In this document: positions 53,097 to 62,138 of the stretch, piece by piece
How the letters are laid out: each line of letters begins with the position of its first letter
Numbering within the stretch: position 1 is the stretch's first letter
Assembly (NCBI GenBank): GCA_023439125.1
Contig: JAEXOU010000009.1
Coordinates: 62,001-126,000 of the forward strand
From: Bacillota bacterium
GTDB lineage: Bacteria > Bacillota > Clostridia > Lachnospirales > Lachnospiraceae
Reading direction: 5' to 3'
Length of the DNA: 64,000 nt
Position numbers and translations under genes: made by a program
Notes under the pieces: generated by a model
What the model was told of the DNA's origin: nothing
Database searches by the model: none
Seen by the model: the letters and a program-made list of their open reading frames with translations, nothing else

Positions 53097-54509
53097 ATGA
53101 AGATTTGGATAAATAAAAAGTTTAAGGATGACATCAGTAAAGAATACAAAGATGCTATTATCTTTAATATGTTGGAGGAAAATAACAAATCTAATTTAAA
53201 GAGCGATATAGAAAAACTATGGGATGCTTTTGGCAATGACAATCTTCCGAGTATTAATGAGGATTTATTAATAATATCAATTTCAGTTTTTACAGCTGAT
53301 AAAAAAATTAGTAGAGCTAAAACTAATGACGCATGGACTAGACAAATAGAATTGAATATACCAGTAATTGAGTATGATAAATGGATAAATGTAAGAGAAA
53401 AGTTAGAAAAATTATTAGGTTTTTTGAGTGGTGATAAGTGGAATATTCATTTTAGAAAAACTGAGTATACATATAGGTATCATACCATTAATAAAAAACT
53501 AGAAATTTTACAGAAAGATAAAGAAAAAATAGATTATGTATCATTGTATTCTGGAGGGTTAGATTCGTTTTGTGGTGCTATAAAATTACTACAACAAGGA
53601 AAAAATACTGTATTTGTGGGGTTTAGGGAATATGGACATTTAGAAAACAGACAAAACCAAATATTTAAAATCTTAGAAAAACATTATCCAAGTGTTTATA
53701 AAAAACTACTTGTTTTTTATGGGATGCCTAGATGTCCTCAGGATTGTAACGGTGAAAATGTGAATATAAGTAATGAAAACACAAGTAGAAGTAGATCATT
53801 TATGTTTCTTGCAGGAGGTTTAGCAGTTGCATCTCAGATAAGTAAAAATATACCTGTTGTTATACCAGAGAACGGTTTTATTGGAATAAATGTACCATTA
53901 ACGCCTAGCAGAAAGGGCAGTTGCAGCACAAGGACAACTCATCCATATTTTATAAGAAAACTTAATGAATTATTAGAGCAGGTTAATATACACAATAAAG
54001 TAATAAATATATATGCAAATAGTACAAAAGGAGAAATAGTTGATGAATTAAAGGATTTATCAGCATTTAAAGAAGGATATGATATAACTATATCATGTTC
54101 CCACCCATGTCAGGCAAGGATTAATGGGAAAACGATACCAATGAATTGTGGATACTGTTATCCATGTATAATAAGGCGTGCATCATTGCATAACGCAAAT
54201 GTTGAAGATAATAGTTATGATTATAACAATGCTGTGAGTATGACATTTTTGAATCAGTTCCCAGAATATACATCGAGAGCATCAGATTTGAGAGCTGTTT
54301 TATCAAGTGTATATAGTTTTAAATCATCCTCAAGTACTGAAATTGAAAATTTAATTATTCAAACTGGACCGTTAGAAATGGATGAAATAAAAGTGGCAAA
54401 TAGAGTATATATAAAAACAATGGAAGAGATAATATCTTTGTTAAAAAATGAGGGGATTAAAAACGGGGAAGAAATTCTGGAATATGTAGGACTTAATAAT
54501 GAAAAGTAA
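53097..54509 (+). CDS. qatC: QatC: QueC-like nucleotide-modifying protein
   Basis: 470 residues. About 140 N-terminal residues are specific to this family. A PP-loop ATP pyrophosphatase domain follows with SGGLDS at 152-157, and a C-terminal zinc-binding region has CSHPCQ, NCGYCYPCIIRR (cysteines as in QueC). QueC converts carboxydeazaguanine to preQ0; in Qatuor, the substrate is not proven. It starts four bases after qatB and overlaps qatD by 11 bases. No queuosine synthesis genes are near, which separates it from housekeeping QueC. Confidence 0.9.
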   Translation: MKIWINKKFKDDISKEYKDAIIFNMLEENNKSNLKSDIEKLWDAFGNDNLPSINEDLLIISISVFTADKKISRAKTNDAWTRQIELNIPVIEYDKWINVREKLEKLLGFLSGDKWNIHFRKTEYTYRYHTINKKLEILQKDKEKIDYVSLYSGGLDSFCGAIKLLQQGKNTVFVGFREYGHLENRQNQIFKILEKHYPSVYKKLLVFYGMPRCPQDCNGENVNISNENTSRSRSFMFLAGGLAVASQISKNIPVVIPENGFIGINVPLTPSRKGSCSTRTTHPYFIRKLNELLEQVNIHNKVINIYANSTKGEIVDELKDLSAFKEGYDITISCSHPCQARINGKTIPMNCGYCYPCIIRRASLHNANVEDNSYDYNNAVSMTFLNQFPEYTSRASDLRAVLSSVYSFKSSSSTEIENLIIQTGPLEMDEIKVANRVYIKTMEEIISLLKNEGIKNGEEILEYVGLNNEK

Positions 54510-55227
54510 AATTGATTCACATATACACTTAGGAGATTTTAAGAATATTGAAGAAATAATCGGAATTATACAAAATAATAATCAGTATGCCTTATGTGTG
54601 TCTAATACCCCTGAGCAGTTTGAGTATCTATATAAAAAAGGTCTACATCAAAATAAGTATATAAAGATTGCACTGGGATATAATCCACAAGAAATCATTA
54701 ATAGAAAGTTTAATGCATATCAGTTTATGAAGAATTATCGTCATACAAATTATATAGGTGAGGTTGGATTAGATTACACTAAAGAGTATGCTCATTATAA
54801 AGATAACCAAAAAGATATATTCATGTATATTTGCGAAATGGTAGGCCGTGACAAAAAGTTAATGAGCGTTCATTCAAGGAATGCTGAGGATGATATTCTT
54901 AGGATTCTTAACAAATATAGTATTCAGAACTTTATATTACATTGGTATACAGGGAATTATAAACTTTTACCTGAGTTTATATCATTAGGGGCATATTTTA
55001 GTATTAATTATAGAATGACTAAATCTAAAAAGATTATTGATTTTCTTGATATGGTTCCCCACAATAGAATATTAGTTGAAACAGATGCTCCTTACATTTT
55101 ACAGAGAGAAAATATGTATGTTAACATAGTTAATGAGACTTACGAATTTTTGAGTGGAAATGGGATAAATAGAGATTTAATATTTAATAATTTTAAATCA
55201 TTATTATTACAGATACCGTCTATATAG
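54499..55227 (+). CDS. qatD: QatD: TatD-like metal-dependent nuclease
   Basis: 242 residues of the TatD DNase family. Metal ligands are visible: HIH in DSHIHLG (8-10), Glu in GEVGLDY (about 92-98), His in SVHSRNAE, His in LHWYTGN, and Asp in ETDAPYIL. All sites are intact, so hydrolase activity is likely, acting on DNA or on a nucleotide made by QatC. The start overlaps the end of qatC, which implies translational coupling. A terminator follows at about 55330. Confidence 0.9.
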   Translation: MKSKIDSHIHLGDFKNIEEIIGIIQNNNQYALCVSNTPEQFEYLYKKGLHQNKYIKIALGYNPQEIINRKFNAYQFMKNYRHTNYIGEVGLDYTKEYAHYKDNQKDIFMYICEMVGRDKKLMSVHSRNAEDDILRILNKYSIQNFILHWYTGNYKLLPEFISLGAYFSINYRMTKSKKIIDFLDMVPHNRILVETDAPYILQRENMYVNIVNETYEFLSGNGINRDLIFNNFKSLLLQIPSI

Positions 55228-55329
55228 AAGTTATTTATCGAGAAGAAACTACTAATTAGTAATAGGGAATGATACATGATTTAATAAATTGAAACATTAA
55301 TCGTAGAATATAAACAATAATTTATTCAA

Positions 55330-55401
55330 GGTGCATTGGAAAATACTTCTGATGCACTTTTTTTTACCCCAAGTTTACTCCTCAAAAAACCATTATACAA
55401 T
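55330..55401 (+). promoter_or_regulatory. qat terminator and xis promoter
   Basis: AGGTGCAT/ATGCACTT forms a hairpin with eight Ts ending near 55366. It is followed by TTTACT (55374-55379), 16 bases and TACAAT (55396-55401). The promoter block matches 47854-47881 in front of the helicase gene. TTTACGATAAGTTGCGATAAAT at 55432-55453 resembles the TATCGTAA repeats of the island end at 37622. Confidence 0.6.
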
Positions 55402-55474
55402 ACAAATATAAAACGGCAACAATTTACGATAAGTTGCGATAAATAATGGATAGATATAAGAGGAGATAAATGAA

Positions 55475-55669
55475 ATGAAAAAAGAAAAAGCATTATTAAA
55501 TATTAAGGAATTTTGTGAGTACTTAGGAGTTGGACAAACAAAGGCAAGAGAACTTCTGAATAATCCAGCAAACAACTTTACAGTGCGTATTGGTAATCGA
55601 TTATATGCAAATCGTAGAAAGCTTGATGAATGGCTTGATATGGTAGCTGAAACGAAACGCTGTGTGTAA
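55475..55669 (+). CDS. xis: Excisionase-like DNA-binding protein
   Basis: 64 residues with a winged-helix/MerR-type fold: NIKEFCEYLGVGQTKARELLNN (helix-turn-helix), VRIGNRLYANRRKLDEWLD (wing and final helix). Tn916-family excisionases have this length and pattern. It is adjacent to the integrase gene, separated by a hairpin at 55682-55716 that would limit read-through. Expected to bias the integrase to excision. Confidence 0.87.
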   Translation: MKKEKALLNIKEFCEYLGVGQTKARELLNNPANNFTVRIGNRLYANRRKLDEWLDMVAETKRCV

Positions 55670-55681
55670 ATTGATAAACCA

Positions 55682-55716
55682 AAGCTTGCATGATATAATT
55701 TGTATGTGCAAGCTTT
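55682..55716 (+). terminator. Hairpin between xis and int
   Basis: AAGCTTGCA pairs with TGCAAGCTT around a 16-base loop, followed by TTCG; the T-run is short. It may weaken transcription into int. Confidence 0.6.
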
Positions 55717-55740
55717 TCGCAATGGAAAGGTTGAACGGAA

Positions 55741-56934
55741 ATGGGTAAGGATTTAAAAGGAAAAGAGTTAGGACAAGGTATTAGCCAAAGAAAAGATGGT
55801 AACTATGTTGGTAGATTTACAAATAAATTTGGTAAAAGGGTAGTTCTCTACAATAGAAATTTAAGACAACTAAAAGTGGATTTGAAGCAAGCAATATATG
55901 AAGATGAGAATAATTTAACTATTGCCAATTCTTCGATCAAATTAGACGATTGGTATGTTACGTGGATGGAAATTCATAAGTATAATGTATTGAGAGAAAA
56001 TTCAAAAAGACATTATAATAATATTTATTACAAACATATTAGTCCGGTACTAGGAAGGTTTCGCATTTCGGAAATAACTCAGCTGCAAATAAAATATTTA
56101 ATTAAAGAACTTGCAGAAAAAGGGCTTAAATACGAAACGCAAAACAAGACGAGAATTATGTTATTGGATATGTTTAATAAGGCAATGATAGATAATTTTG
56201 TTCGCACGAATCCTGTTAAAGGTATATCAGTTAAGAGGGATGAAAAGGTTGATATAAGAGTTCTCACATCAGAAGAGCAGAAGGAATTTTTTGATTGTTG
56301 TAGAGGTACATTCTATGACAATTTATTTACTGTAGCTGTATCTAGTGGATTAAGAATGGGAGAACTTGCTGCATTAAGAGAATGTGATGTGGATTTTCAA
56401 AATAGGTTAATTGACGTGAATCGAACACTGGTATATCAGAAATTAGAGAATGATACAAAGAAATCATTTCACTTTGGTCCACCTAAAACAAGAACATCAA
56501 TACGTAAGGTTCCTATGAATGATATTTGTGAAAAAGCATTAAGAAAACAAATTCAACAAAAAAAAGTCATTGCCAATAAGAATGTAAAGAATGTTGATGA
56601 TCAGTTTAAGGATTTGATTTTTACAACTAGATTTAATACACCACTTAATGCACAAAATTTTTGTGATGCGATAGAAAAGATAGTTGATGAAATAAATCTA
56701 GTAAAGGACGAGTTAGATAAGATGGAAAAGTTTTCGTCACATACATTTAGGCATACATTTGCAACGAGATGCTTTGAAGCAGGAATTAAACCAAAAACAC
56801 TACAAGGTTACTTAGGTCATGCAACTCTTCAAATGACTATGGATTTGTATACTCATCTAATGGAACAGCACCAAGTTAGTGAGATGGATAAGTTAAATAG
56901 CAAGTTAAGCAATATACTTAGCACAAATGATTAG
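55741..56934 (+). CDS. int: Tyrosine recombinase, island integrase
   Basis: 397 residues. N-terminal arm-binding domain with ISQRKDGNYVGRFT (about 15-28), core-binding domain (about 60-165), and catalytic domain (about 175-390). Catalytic residues are in SGLRMGELAAL (Arg about 204), HTFRHTFATR (about 333-342), LQGYLGHATLQ and the nucleophile in DLYTHL (about 372). It is close to Tn916-type and phage integrases. The gene ends 75 bases before the duplicated metA end, the normal place for an integrase beside its attachment site. Confidence 0.95.
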   Translation: MGKDLKGKELGQGISQRKDGNYVGRFTNKFGKRVVLYNRNLRQLKVDLKQAIYEDENNLTIANSSIKLDDWYVTWMEIHKYNVLRENSKRHYNNIYYKHISPVLGRFRISEITQLQIKYLIKELAEKGLKYETQNKTRIMLLDMFNKAMIDNFVRTNPVKGISVKRDEKVDIRVLTSEEQKEFFDCCRGTFYDNLFTVAVSSGLRMGELAALRECDVDFQNRLIDVNRTLVYQKLENDTKKSFHFGPPKTRTSIRKVPMNDICEKALRKQIQQKKVIANKNVKNVDDQFKDLIFTTRFNTPLNAQNFCDAIEKIVDEINLVKDELDKMEKFSSHTFRHTFATRCFEAGIKPKTLQGYLGHATLQMTMDLYTHLMEQHQVSEMDKLNSKLSNILSTND

Positions 56935-56935
56935 A

Positions 56936-56977
56936 TTGGTACATTATTGGTACATGAATTGTATAATTGGTACATGA
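56936..56977 (+). repeat. Direct repeats at the island's right end
   Basis: TTGGTACATTA, TTGGTACATGAA and TTGGTACATGA at 56936, 56947 and 56967 repeat the motif found at 37642-37706. They are candidate integrase arm sites. Confidence 0.6.
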
Positions 56978-57009
56978 CGATAAAAAGAATGTTGATTTTA
57001 AAGGGTTTT

Positions 57010-57085
57010 TGCTAATGCACTGTATAGTAATTGGTTGAATTATTACGTTTATCAGAATACGCCTTATGAGTGGTAAGAGAATAGC
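57010..57085 (+). pseudogene. Right attachment repeat: detached metA 3' end
   Basis: Copies the last 22 codons of metA, its stop codon (57074-57076) and nine further bases, with two mismatches to 37494-37569. It has no start or promoter and is a by-product of integration. Sequence to its right (57086-57185) resembles the island's left end (37570-37706), with TATCGTAAATTATCG and TTTGGTACAC, as if a second related element starts here. Confidence 0.85.
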
Positions 57086-57185
57086 GTAAACGTAGTGTTT
57101 CAAAGCATTCAGTAGTTAGCAAAATATTTATAAAATATCGTAAATTATCGCAATTTGGTACACTATATTATTAAGATGGTACAGT

Positions 57186-57520
57186 AAGTGGTAAACAATA
57201 ATATTTATACAGTAAAATAGACCTACACAAATCGAAAAAGAAGCAGATGTTTAATAGCATACTGTTTCTTTTTTAATTATATTTTAATGGTATTACTAAG
57301 AATTTGCAGTATTTTGATTTTCGGAGTCGTTACCATAAAGGAGCACATATCTTGGTTGCTTTTTATGTAGTGTGAAGTGAAGTACACTAGATTGAACTAT
57401 AGCACAGTAAAGAGGCTTTGATGTGATGATTAAAAGAAAGAAGTTGTAAACAGTTGAATTCGGTAGTTATTTGTGGTACATTTTAATAGAAACATGATAT
57501 TAATATTAGAGGAATTATTT
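57186..57520. other. Gene-free junction region
   Basis: About 335 AT-rich bases between the second element's left end and its first gene. No supportable ORF; a small A/T hairpin near 57235-57285 (AAAAAGAAGCAG..CTGTTTCTTTTTT) could be a terminator. Confidence 0.45.
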
Positions 57521-57712
57521 ATGGCTAGAGCAAAAAAGAATGGAACATATCTCAATGTTTGTATTGAGACATCAATCTATGAAAGGTTAGAAAATTTTTG
57601 TTTTGAGGCTGGACAAACAAAAACCGTTGCAGTAGAAAGGGCATTGAATGCCTATTTTGATGATTATGAAGAAAAGCTAAGAAAACTAAAAGAAATAAAT
57701 TATGAGAGATAA
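57521..57712 (+). CDS. Small RHH-type DNA-binding protein
   Basis: 63 residues from the ATG at 57521, set by AGAGGA 8 bases upstream. The beta-strand TYLNVCIETSIYERLENFCFEAGQTKTVAVERAL fits an Arc/MetJ-like RHH protein. It lies 29 bases before the fused methyltransferase gene, so it may be the controller of that restriction-modification operon, in the place where C proteins occur. An antitoxin role is less likely because no toxin-like ORF adjoins. Confidence 0.75.
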   Translation: MARAKKNGTYLNVCIETSIYERLENFCFEAGQTKTVAVERALNAYFDDYEEKLRKLKEINYER

Positions 57713-57741
57713 AGAATATTTTTTTACGGAGGATAATCAAT

Positions 57742-59904
57742 ATGGCTTTCGAGCAAGAAAAAAATATTAGAAAAAGTGGAAACGCGATACTTAATAGTGC
57801 GAAGTACTCATCAGATAATACTGATGAATGGTACACGACATATGACACAATAGCTGAAGAAGTAGGGCATTATCAAGAACAGTTTAGGAATAAAATTGTG
57901 TTGTGTAATTGTGACGATCCGTATGCGTCGAATTTTTGTTACTATTTTTTAAAGCACTTTAATAAGTTGAAATTGAAAAAATTAATTTGTACGTCTTATG
58001 CTGGATCCAAGATCGAGCAAATGAAAGCAGATAGGCCGCTGTCGTTTGATTTTTATGATAGTGATGGAAATCTAATCCTATTTGATCAAGGGTATGTTCT
58101 TTCCGTTACTAAAATGCCAGGAAAACCAGGGGAAGAAGTAAGCGATGAAGCAATAGATTCAGTGCTAAGAAATGAAAAAATAGTTAGAAAATTATCAGGA
58201 AGTGGAGATTTTCGTTCTGACGAATGTATTGAGTATATAAAAGAATGCGATATATGTTGTACGAATCCCCCTTTTAGTCTCTTTTCAGCTCTTTTTTCGT
58301 TATTAGTAAAGTATGATAAACAATATTTGTTGATAGGAAATCAGAATACAATAACATATAAAGAAATTTTCCCATATATTAAGGAGAATAAGGCTTGGGT
58401 TGGTTATAGATTTGGTGATATGGCTTTTCGTGTACCAGCTGATACAGAACCCAGGAAAACCAGATTTTGGATTGACGAAACAGGGCAAAAATGGAGAAGT
58501 CTAGGAAATGCCATGTGGTTGACTAATCTAGATACAATGAGAAGACATCAAGAATTGGTTTTAACTCAAAAGTATTCTCCAGAGAATTATCCTAAATATG
58601 ATAATTTTGATGCAATTGATGTACGTAAAGTGTCAGAAATACCTATGGACTATGACGGGATAATGGGGGTTCCTATTACCTATATAAAATATCATAATGA
58701 TATTCAATTTGAAATCATCGGTGAGGCAAATCATGGTTCAGATAACGAATTTGATTTATTTAAACCTAAGGTCAATGGAAAAGAATTATTTAAGAGGATT
58801 CTCATTAGAAGAAAAAAGAATGATATCAATTTGCCAAAAGAATTTCGTGTTCTAGATTTATTTTGTGGAGCGGGGGGACTTTCTTGGGGAATGGACAAAA
58901 ATCCTAATTTTAGAACTGTGGTAGCATTGGATAATGATGAGAAGGCTACGCTTACTTTTAAAAAGAATATGCCTACGACAGAAGTGGTAGTAGGTGATAT
59001 TACAGATGCATCTATAAAGGATAGAATTGTTTCGTTAGCAAAAAGAAATGGAGTGAATATGTTGGTTGGGGGACCACCATGCCAAGGATATTCTATGAAA
59101 GGGAAAAAACTTGGATTGAAAGATCCGAGAAATTTTCTATTTAGAGAATATCTTGATCTTGTAGAGAAAATACAACCAGATGTATTTGTAATTGAAAATG
59201 TAAAAGGTCTTTTACAGTCTGCAAATGGATGGTTTAAGGATGAAATCGTTCAGACTATAGAAAAACTGGGATATAAGGTTACTTTTGACATTATAAACGC
59301 TGAGGATTTTGGTGTTCCACAATCTAGAGAGAGAGCTATTTTTATCTGTTCAAAATATGGAGCGATTCCTTTGCCAAAACGAACCATTTCAAAACGAACT
59401 ACAGTAAGAGACGCAATAGCCGATTTAGCTTATTTGGAATCGGGTGAAGGTGATTTGGAACAAGAGTATATTATGCAACCAACAAGTTCATATCAAATCA
59501 GCATGAGAGAAGGTAGCTTTAAGCTGTACAATCATGTGGCATCGAACCATAAGCAAATAGCGATTGAAAAATTGAAATTAATTCCGCCAGAACAAGGTAG
59601 AGAATGTTTACCGAAAGAGTTACTTGGAAATCAAAAATTTAAGACTACTTGGGGACGACTTAAATGGGATGAAGTATCGCCTACTATTGATACGAGATTT
59701 GATGCTTCTTCCAATGGGACTAATAATCACCCATTTTTGAACAGAGCAATTACTCCAAGAGAAGCAGCTAGGATTCAGTCTTTTGACGATAGGTTTATTT
59801 TTTGTGGTTCTAAAGTGTATATTCGGAAACAAATCGGAAACGCTGTGCCACCGCTTTTAGCTAAAGCGATAGCAGATCAGATAGCTAGATTCTTTAATTT
59901 ATAA
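57742..59904 (+). CDS. Fused adenine (EcoRI-type) and cytosine-C5 DNA methyltransferase
   Basis: 720 residues. The N-terminal half (about 1-355) matches the EcoRI methylase family: TDEWYTTYDTIAEEV, CNCDDPYASNF, and catalytic TNPPF at 174-178. The C-terminal half (about 365-720) is a complete m5C methyltransferase: LDLFCGAGGLSWG 371-383, GPPCQGYS 444-451 (Cys447), ENVKG 485-489, QSRERA, target-recognition region, and QIGNAVPP near the end. The reading frame is continuous with a basic KRILIRRKKND linker. Two different bases would be methylated by one protein. AGGA precedes the ATG. Confidence 0.9.
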   Translation: MAFEQEKNIRKSGNAILNSAKYSSDNTDEWYTTYDTIAEEVGHYQEQFRNKIVLCNCDDPYASNFCYYFLKHFNKLKLKKLICTSYAGSKIEQMKADRPLSFDFYDSDGNLILFDQGYVLSVTKMPGKPGEEVSDEAIDSVLRNEKIVRKLSGSGDFRSDECIEYIKECDICCTNPPFSLFSALFSLLVKYDKQYLLIGNQNTITYKEIFPYIKENKAWVGYRFGDMAFRVPADTEPRKTRFWIDETGQKWRSLGNAMWLTNLDTMRRHQELVLTQKYSPENYPKYDNFDAIDVRKVSEIPMDYDGIMGVPITYIKYHNDIQFEIIGEANHGSDNEFDLFKPKVNGKELFKRILIRRKKNDINLPKEFRVLDLFCGAGGLSWGMDKNPNFRTVVALDNDEKATLTFKKNMPTTEVVVGDITDASIKDRIVSLAKRNGVNMLVGGPPCQGYSMKGKKLGLKDPRNFLFREYLDLVEKIQPDVFVIENVKGLLQSANGWFKDEIVQTIEKLGYKVTFDIINAEDFGVPQSRERAIFICSKYGAIPLPKRTISKRTTVRDAIADLAYLESGEGDLEQEYIMQPTSSYQISMREGSFKLYNHVASNHKQIAIEKLKLIPPEQGRECLPKELLGNQKFKTTWGRLKWDEVSPTIDTRFDASSNGTNNHPFLNRAITPREAARIQSFDDRFIFCGSKVYIRKQIGNAVPPLLAKAIADQIARFFNL

Positions 59905-59953
59905 GTAAGTAATGTCAAGTAGATTTACTTGATATATATTTAAAAAATGGAGG

Positions 59954-60859
59954 GTGAGTGTTATTAATAATGAAATGGCGTATCTGTTAGGTATGATAAC
60001 AGGGAATGGACAAGTTCAACGAGGAATCACATCAACATCAATTTCGATAGAGGTTCCTCACAAAAAACTAGAAACGGAATTTCAGAAGGATGTAGGAATA
60101 TATGTCAAAGCAAGTATTACTGATATTCGAGAGATATTGGAACCTCTGATAGGAACTGCATTAAAGTTTATACAGAATAGTAATATATCAGTGCTTTCGT
60201 TTACTAAACCAAATGAAGATTATCTGATGCGCGAGATTATGCGATATATTGAAAATGCTTCATCGTCGGATACTGTACGTATTTCACCTAAAGTGTATGA
60301 CTTTACAATGGATGAGAGAAAACAATTTGTTAAAGGTTTTGCAGATGTCACCGGTTATATTAGGAGAAGTAATTATGCTTTTACAGAACCTAATTATCGA
60401 GTATACTTTGAAATTCCACATAATTGGGAATTGGTAATCGATTTTTCAAATTTATTAAAAAGCATAGATATTCCGGTGCAAAATATTGATTGGGCGCATC
60501 CAAATATGAGAGATGGCAATTTGAAAAAATATAGTCAAGGAAAAAAAGATTTTTGGAAGAAAGAGCATCAAGTTAAAGTGTGGGCGGTAGAGTATCAACC
60601 CATAGGATTTGCGGTTCTCCATAAACAAGAAGCACTAGATTTTTTTGCTGAGAAGCAGAGAATGCATATTGAAATTGAAAGGAATAAAAAAGTAACGGAT
60701 GTAACACATCGATATTATTGGGAGTTGGTTTCGAAAAAGAAGGAGAAACCAATACATCCAGGAGAAAATGATAATTTTATTCCAAAAGAAATTAGAGGGA
60801 AACACTACGATTCTTGGAATGATATTGCAAGAGACTTAGGTTACAGTGAGGAATCATAA
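59954..60859 (+). CDS. Protein with LAGLIDADG-like motifs, likely part of the R-M system
   Basis: 301 residues. Two motifs resemble the LAGLIDADG helix: EMAYLLGMITGNGQ (7-20) and RKQFVKGFADVTGYI (about 117-131). The acidic residue is lost in the first (Gly-Asn-Gly). A C-terminal WNDIARDLGYSEES helix follows. It might be a nuclease or a DNA-recognition subunit; weak motif identity makes this tentative. GTG start at 59954 directly after GGAGG (poor spacing), or ATG at 59975. It overlaps the next gene by one base. Confidence 0.62.
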   Translation: MSVINNEMAYLLGMITGNGQVQRGITSTSISIEVPHKKLETEFQKDVGIYVKASITDIREILEPLIGTALKFIQNSNISVLSFTKPNEDYLMREIMRYIENASSSDTVRISPKVYDFTMDERKQFVKGFADVTGYIRRSNYAFTEPNYRVYFEIPHNWELVIDFSNLLKSIDIPVQNIDWAHPNMRDGNLKKYSQGKKDFWKKEHQVKVWAVEYQPIGFAVLHKQEALDFFAEKQRMHIEIERNKKVTDVTHRYYWELVSKKKEKPIHPGENDNFIPKEIRGKHYDSWNDIARDLGYSEES

Positions 60860-61335
60860 TGCTAGAAAATGAATTATATGAGCCAATGCGATGCTGGTTA
60901 GAGCAATATTTAAAAGATAATTATAAGGGATATGATATAATAGTAGTAGATTCATCTCAAGAACGACTAGATCGAGCGTTGGCAAAATGTGATGTAGTGT
61001 TGGAAATGGCTAATGGAGTTGATATTCAGATAGATATTCTGGGTATTGCTCGAAAAAATACAGTTGTAAAATTGTTTTTTATCGAGGCAAAAAAGACTAG
61101 ATTGACGCTTAGAGATTTGGGACAATTATGGGCTTATTGCAAGTTAGTGGATCCTGAAGAAGCTTTTTTGTTATCCTCAGAAGGATTAGGTAGCCTAAAT
61201 AAGTTGATTAATTCTTTTAGACGAGAAGATCTACTTGATTTTGGAGAAGGAAAAAAAATAAAGAAGATGAAAGTAGGCAAATGGGATGTTTTAAAGAATG
61301 CTGTCGATTTACATTCTTTGGTTCCTAAAATTTAG
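60859..61335 (+). CDS. PD-(D/E)xK nuclease-like protein
   Basis: 158 residues with the core DIQIDILGI (Asp59) and, 17 residues later, FFIEAKK (Glu76, Lys78), followed by LRDLGQLWAYCKLVDPEEAFLLSS. This D-x16-ExK arrangement with a following alpha-helix is that of PD-(D/E)xK restriction enzymes. Start ATG overlaps the stop of the preceding gene (TAATG), so the two proteins are probably produced together and could form one restriction enzyme. The likely effector of the neighbouring methyltransferase system. Confidence 0.72.
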   Translation: MLENELYEPMRCWLEQYLKDNYKGYDIIVVDSSQERLDRALAKCDVVLEMANGVDIQIDILGIARKNTVVKLFFIEAKKTRLTLRDLGQLWAYCKLVDPEEAFLLSSEGLGSLNKLINSFRREDLLDFGEGKKIKKMKVGKWDVLKNAVDLHSLVPKI

Positions 61336-61345
61336 GGTGATATTT

Positions 61346-61708
61346 ATGATAGAGAAATTATTAAAAAGAAGCACAGTATTGTATAAAGTCATAGATGAAG
61401 ATGATGGAATGAAATTAATTAAAGTAAATTCCCAACTTCATATTTTATACTTATTTGGAAATAGTAATGTGTTTCTAATGGAAAGAGAATTTTTTGATTA
61501 TATTGATGCAAATTCTATTCCATATTCCATTTTATGTCATGATACATCTGCTAATAAACTGTATTACTTAAAATTAAACAAGAGTACTAATTGGGTAAAA
61601 TCATGTTTTAATACATGTGATAAAGATGCTTTATATCTAGGGAGAGAAGTATTGAAAGCACAAATTAGCGAGGACTTGTTGCAGAAGGAATTCTTTAAAT
61701 ACAAGTAA
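61346..61708 (+). CDS. Unknown protein in the R-M operon
   Basis: 120 residues from the ATG at 61346, preceded by AGGGTGAT. A mixed alpha/beta sequence, MIEKLLKRSTVLYKVIDED.. YSILCHDTSANKLYYLKLN, with no motif I recognise. Ten bases after the nuclease-like gene, so probably cotranscribed. An earlier in-frame ATG at 61298 overlaps the upstream gene and lacks a ribosome site. Confidence 0.6.
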   Translation: MIEKLLKRSTVLYKVIDEDDGMKLIKVNSQLHILYLFGNSNVFLMEREFFDYIDANSIPYSILCHDTSANKLYYLKLNKSTNWVKSCFNTCDKDALYLGREVLKAQISEDLLQKEFFKYK

Positions 61709-61734
61709 TAGAAAGGAAAGGGGGAGAATAATCA

Positions 61735-62070
61735 ATGAGTTTAGCAGATGATTTAGACCACTTTATTAGAAGCACAGGTGACATTGTTTTTATTGAGGCG
61801 GAAGCGAGACCATCAAGGTTAAGTAGTTTTTACAATGAGTATAATGGAAAATATGGTCCATCAATAAATGACGCTACAGATGGAGTAATTGTACTCGATG
61901 AAGATGCAAACAAATGGGGACTGGAATTAAGATTATATTTACACTATCAACCAACATGTATGCAAGCGACTAGAAACACAGTGTATAGATCAGAGTATTT
62001 TTATCGTATCAACGATGTGGATATAATTTGGGAAATGTTTGACTTAGGGTATAGAATCGGAATAAATTAG
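61735..62070 (+). CDS. Unknown protein, last gene of the R-M operon
   Basis: 111 residues. Strand-rich with DIVFIEAEARPSRLSSF and LYLHYQPTCMQATRNTVYRSEYFYRIND. GGAAAGGGGGAG precedes the ATG at good spacing, supporting translation. No family recognised. A strong terminator (62096-62138) directly follows, closing the operon. Confidence 0.6.
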   Translation: MSLADDLDHFIRSTGDIVFIEAEARPSRLSSFYNEYNGKYGPSINDATDGVIVLDEDANKWGLELRLYLHYQPTCMQATRNTVYRSEYFYRINDVDIIWEMFDLGYRIGIN

Positions 62071-62095
62071 GTTAAGCAATTTTGGAGAATGTGCA

Positions 62096-62138
62096 AGTGC
62101 TAGAACAAATCTGTAATAGAAGTGTTCTAGCGCTTTTT
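62096..62138 (+). terminator. Terminator of the R-M operon
   Basis: AGTGCTAGAACA pairs with TGTTCTAGCGCT (one G-T pair) around a 15-base loop, followed by TTTTT. Confidence 0.85.
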
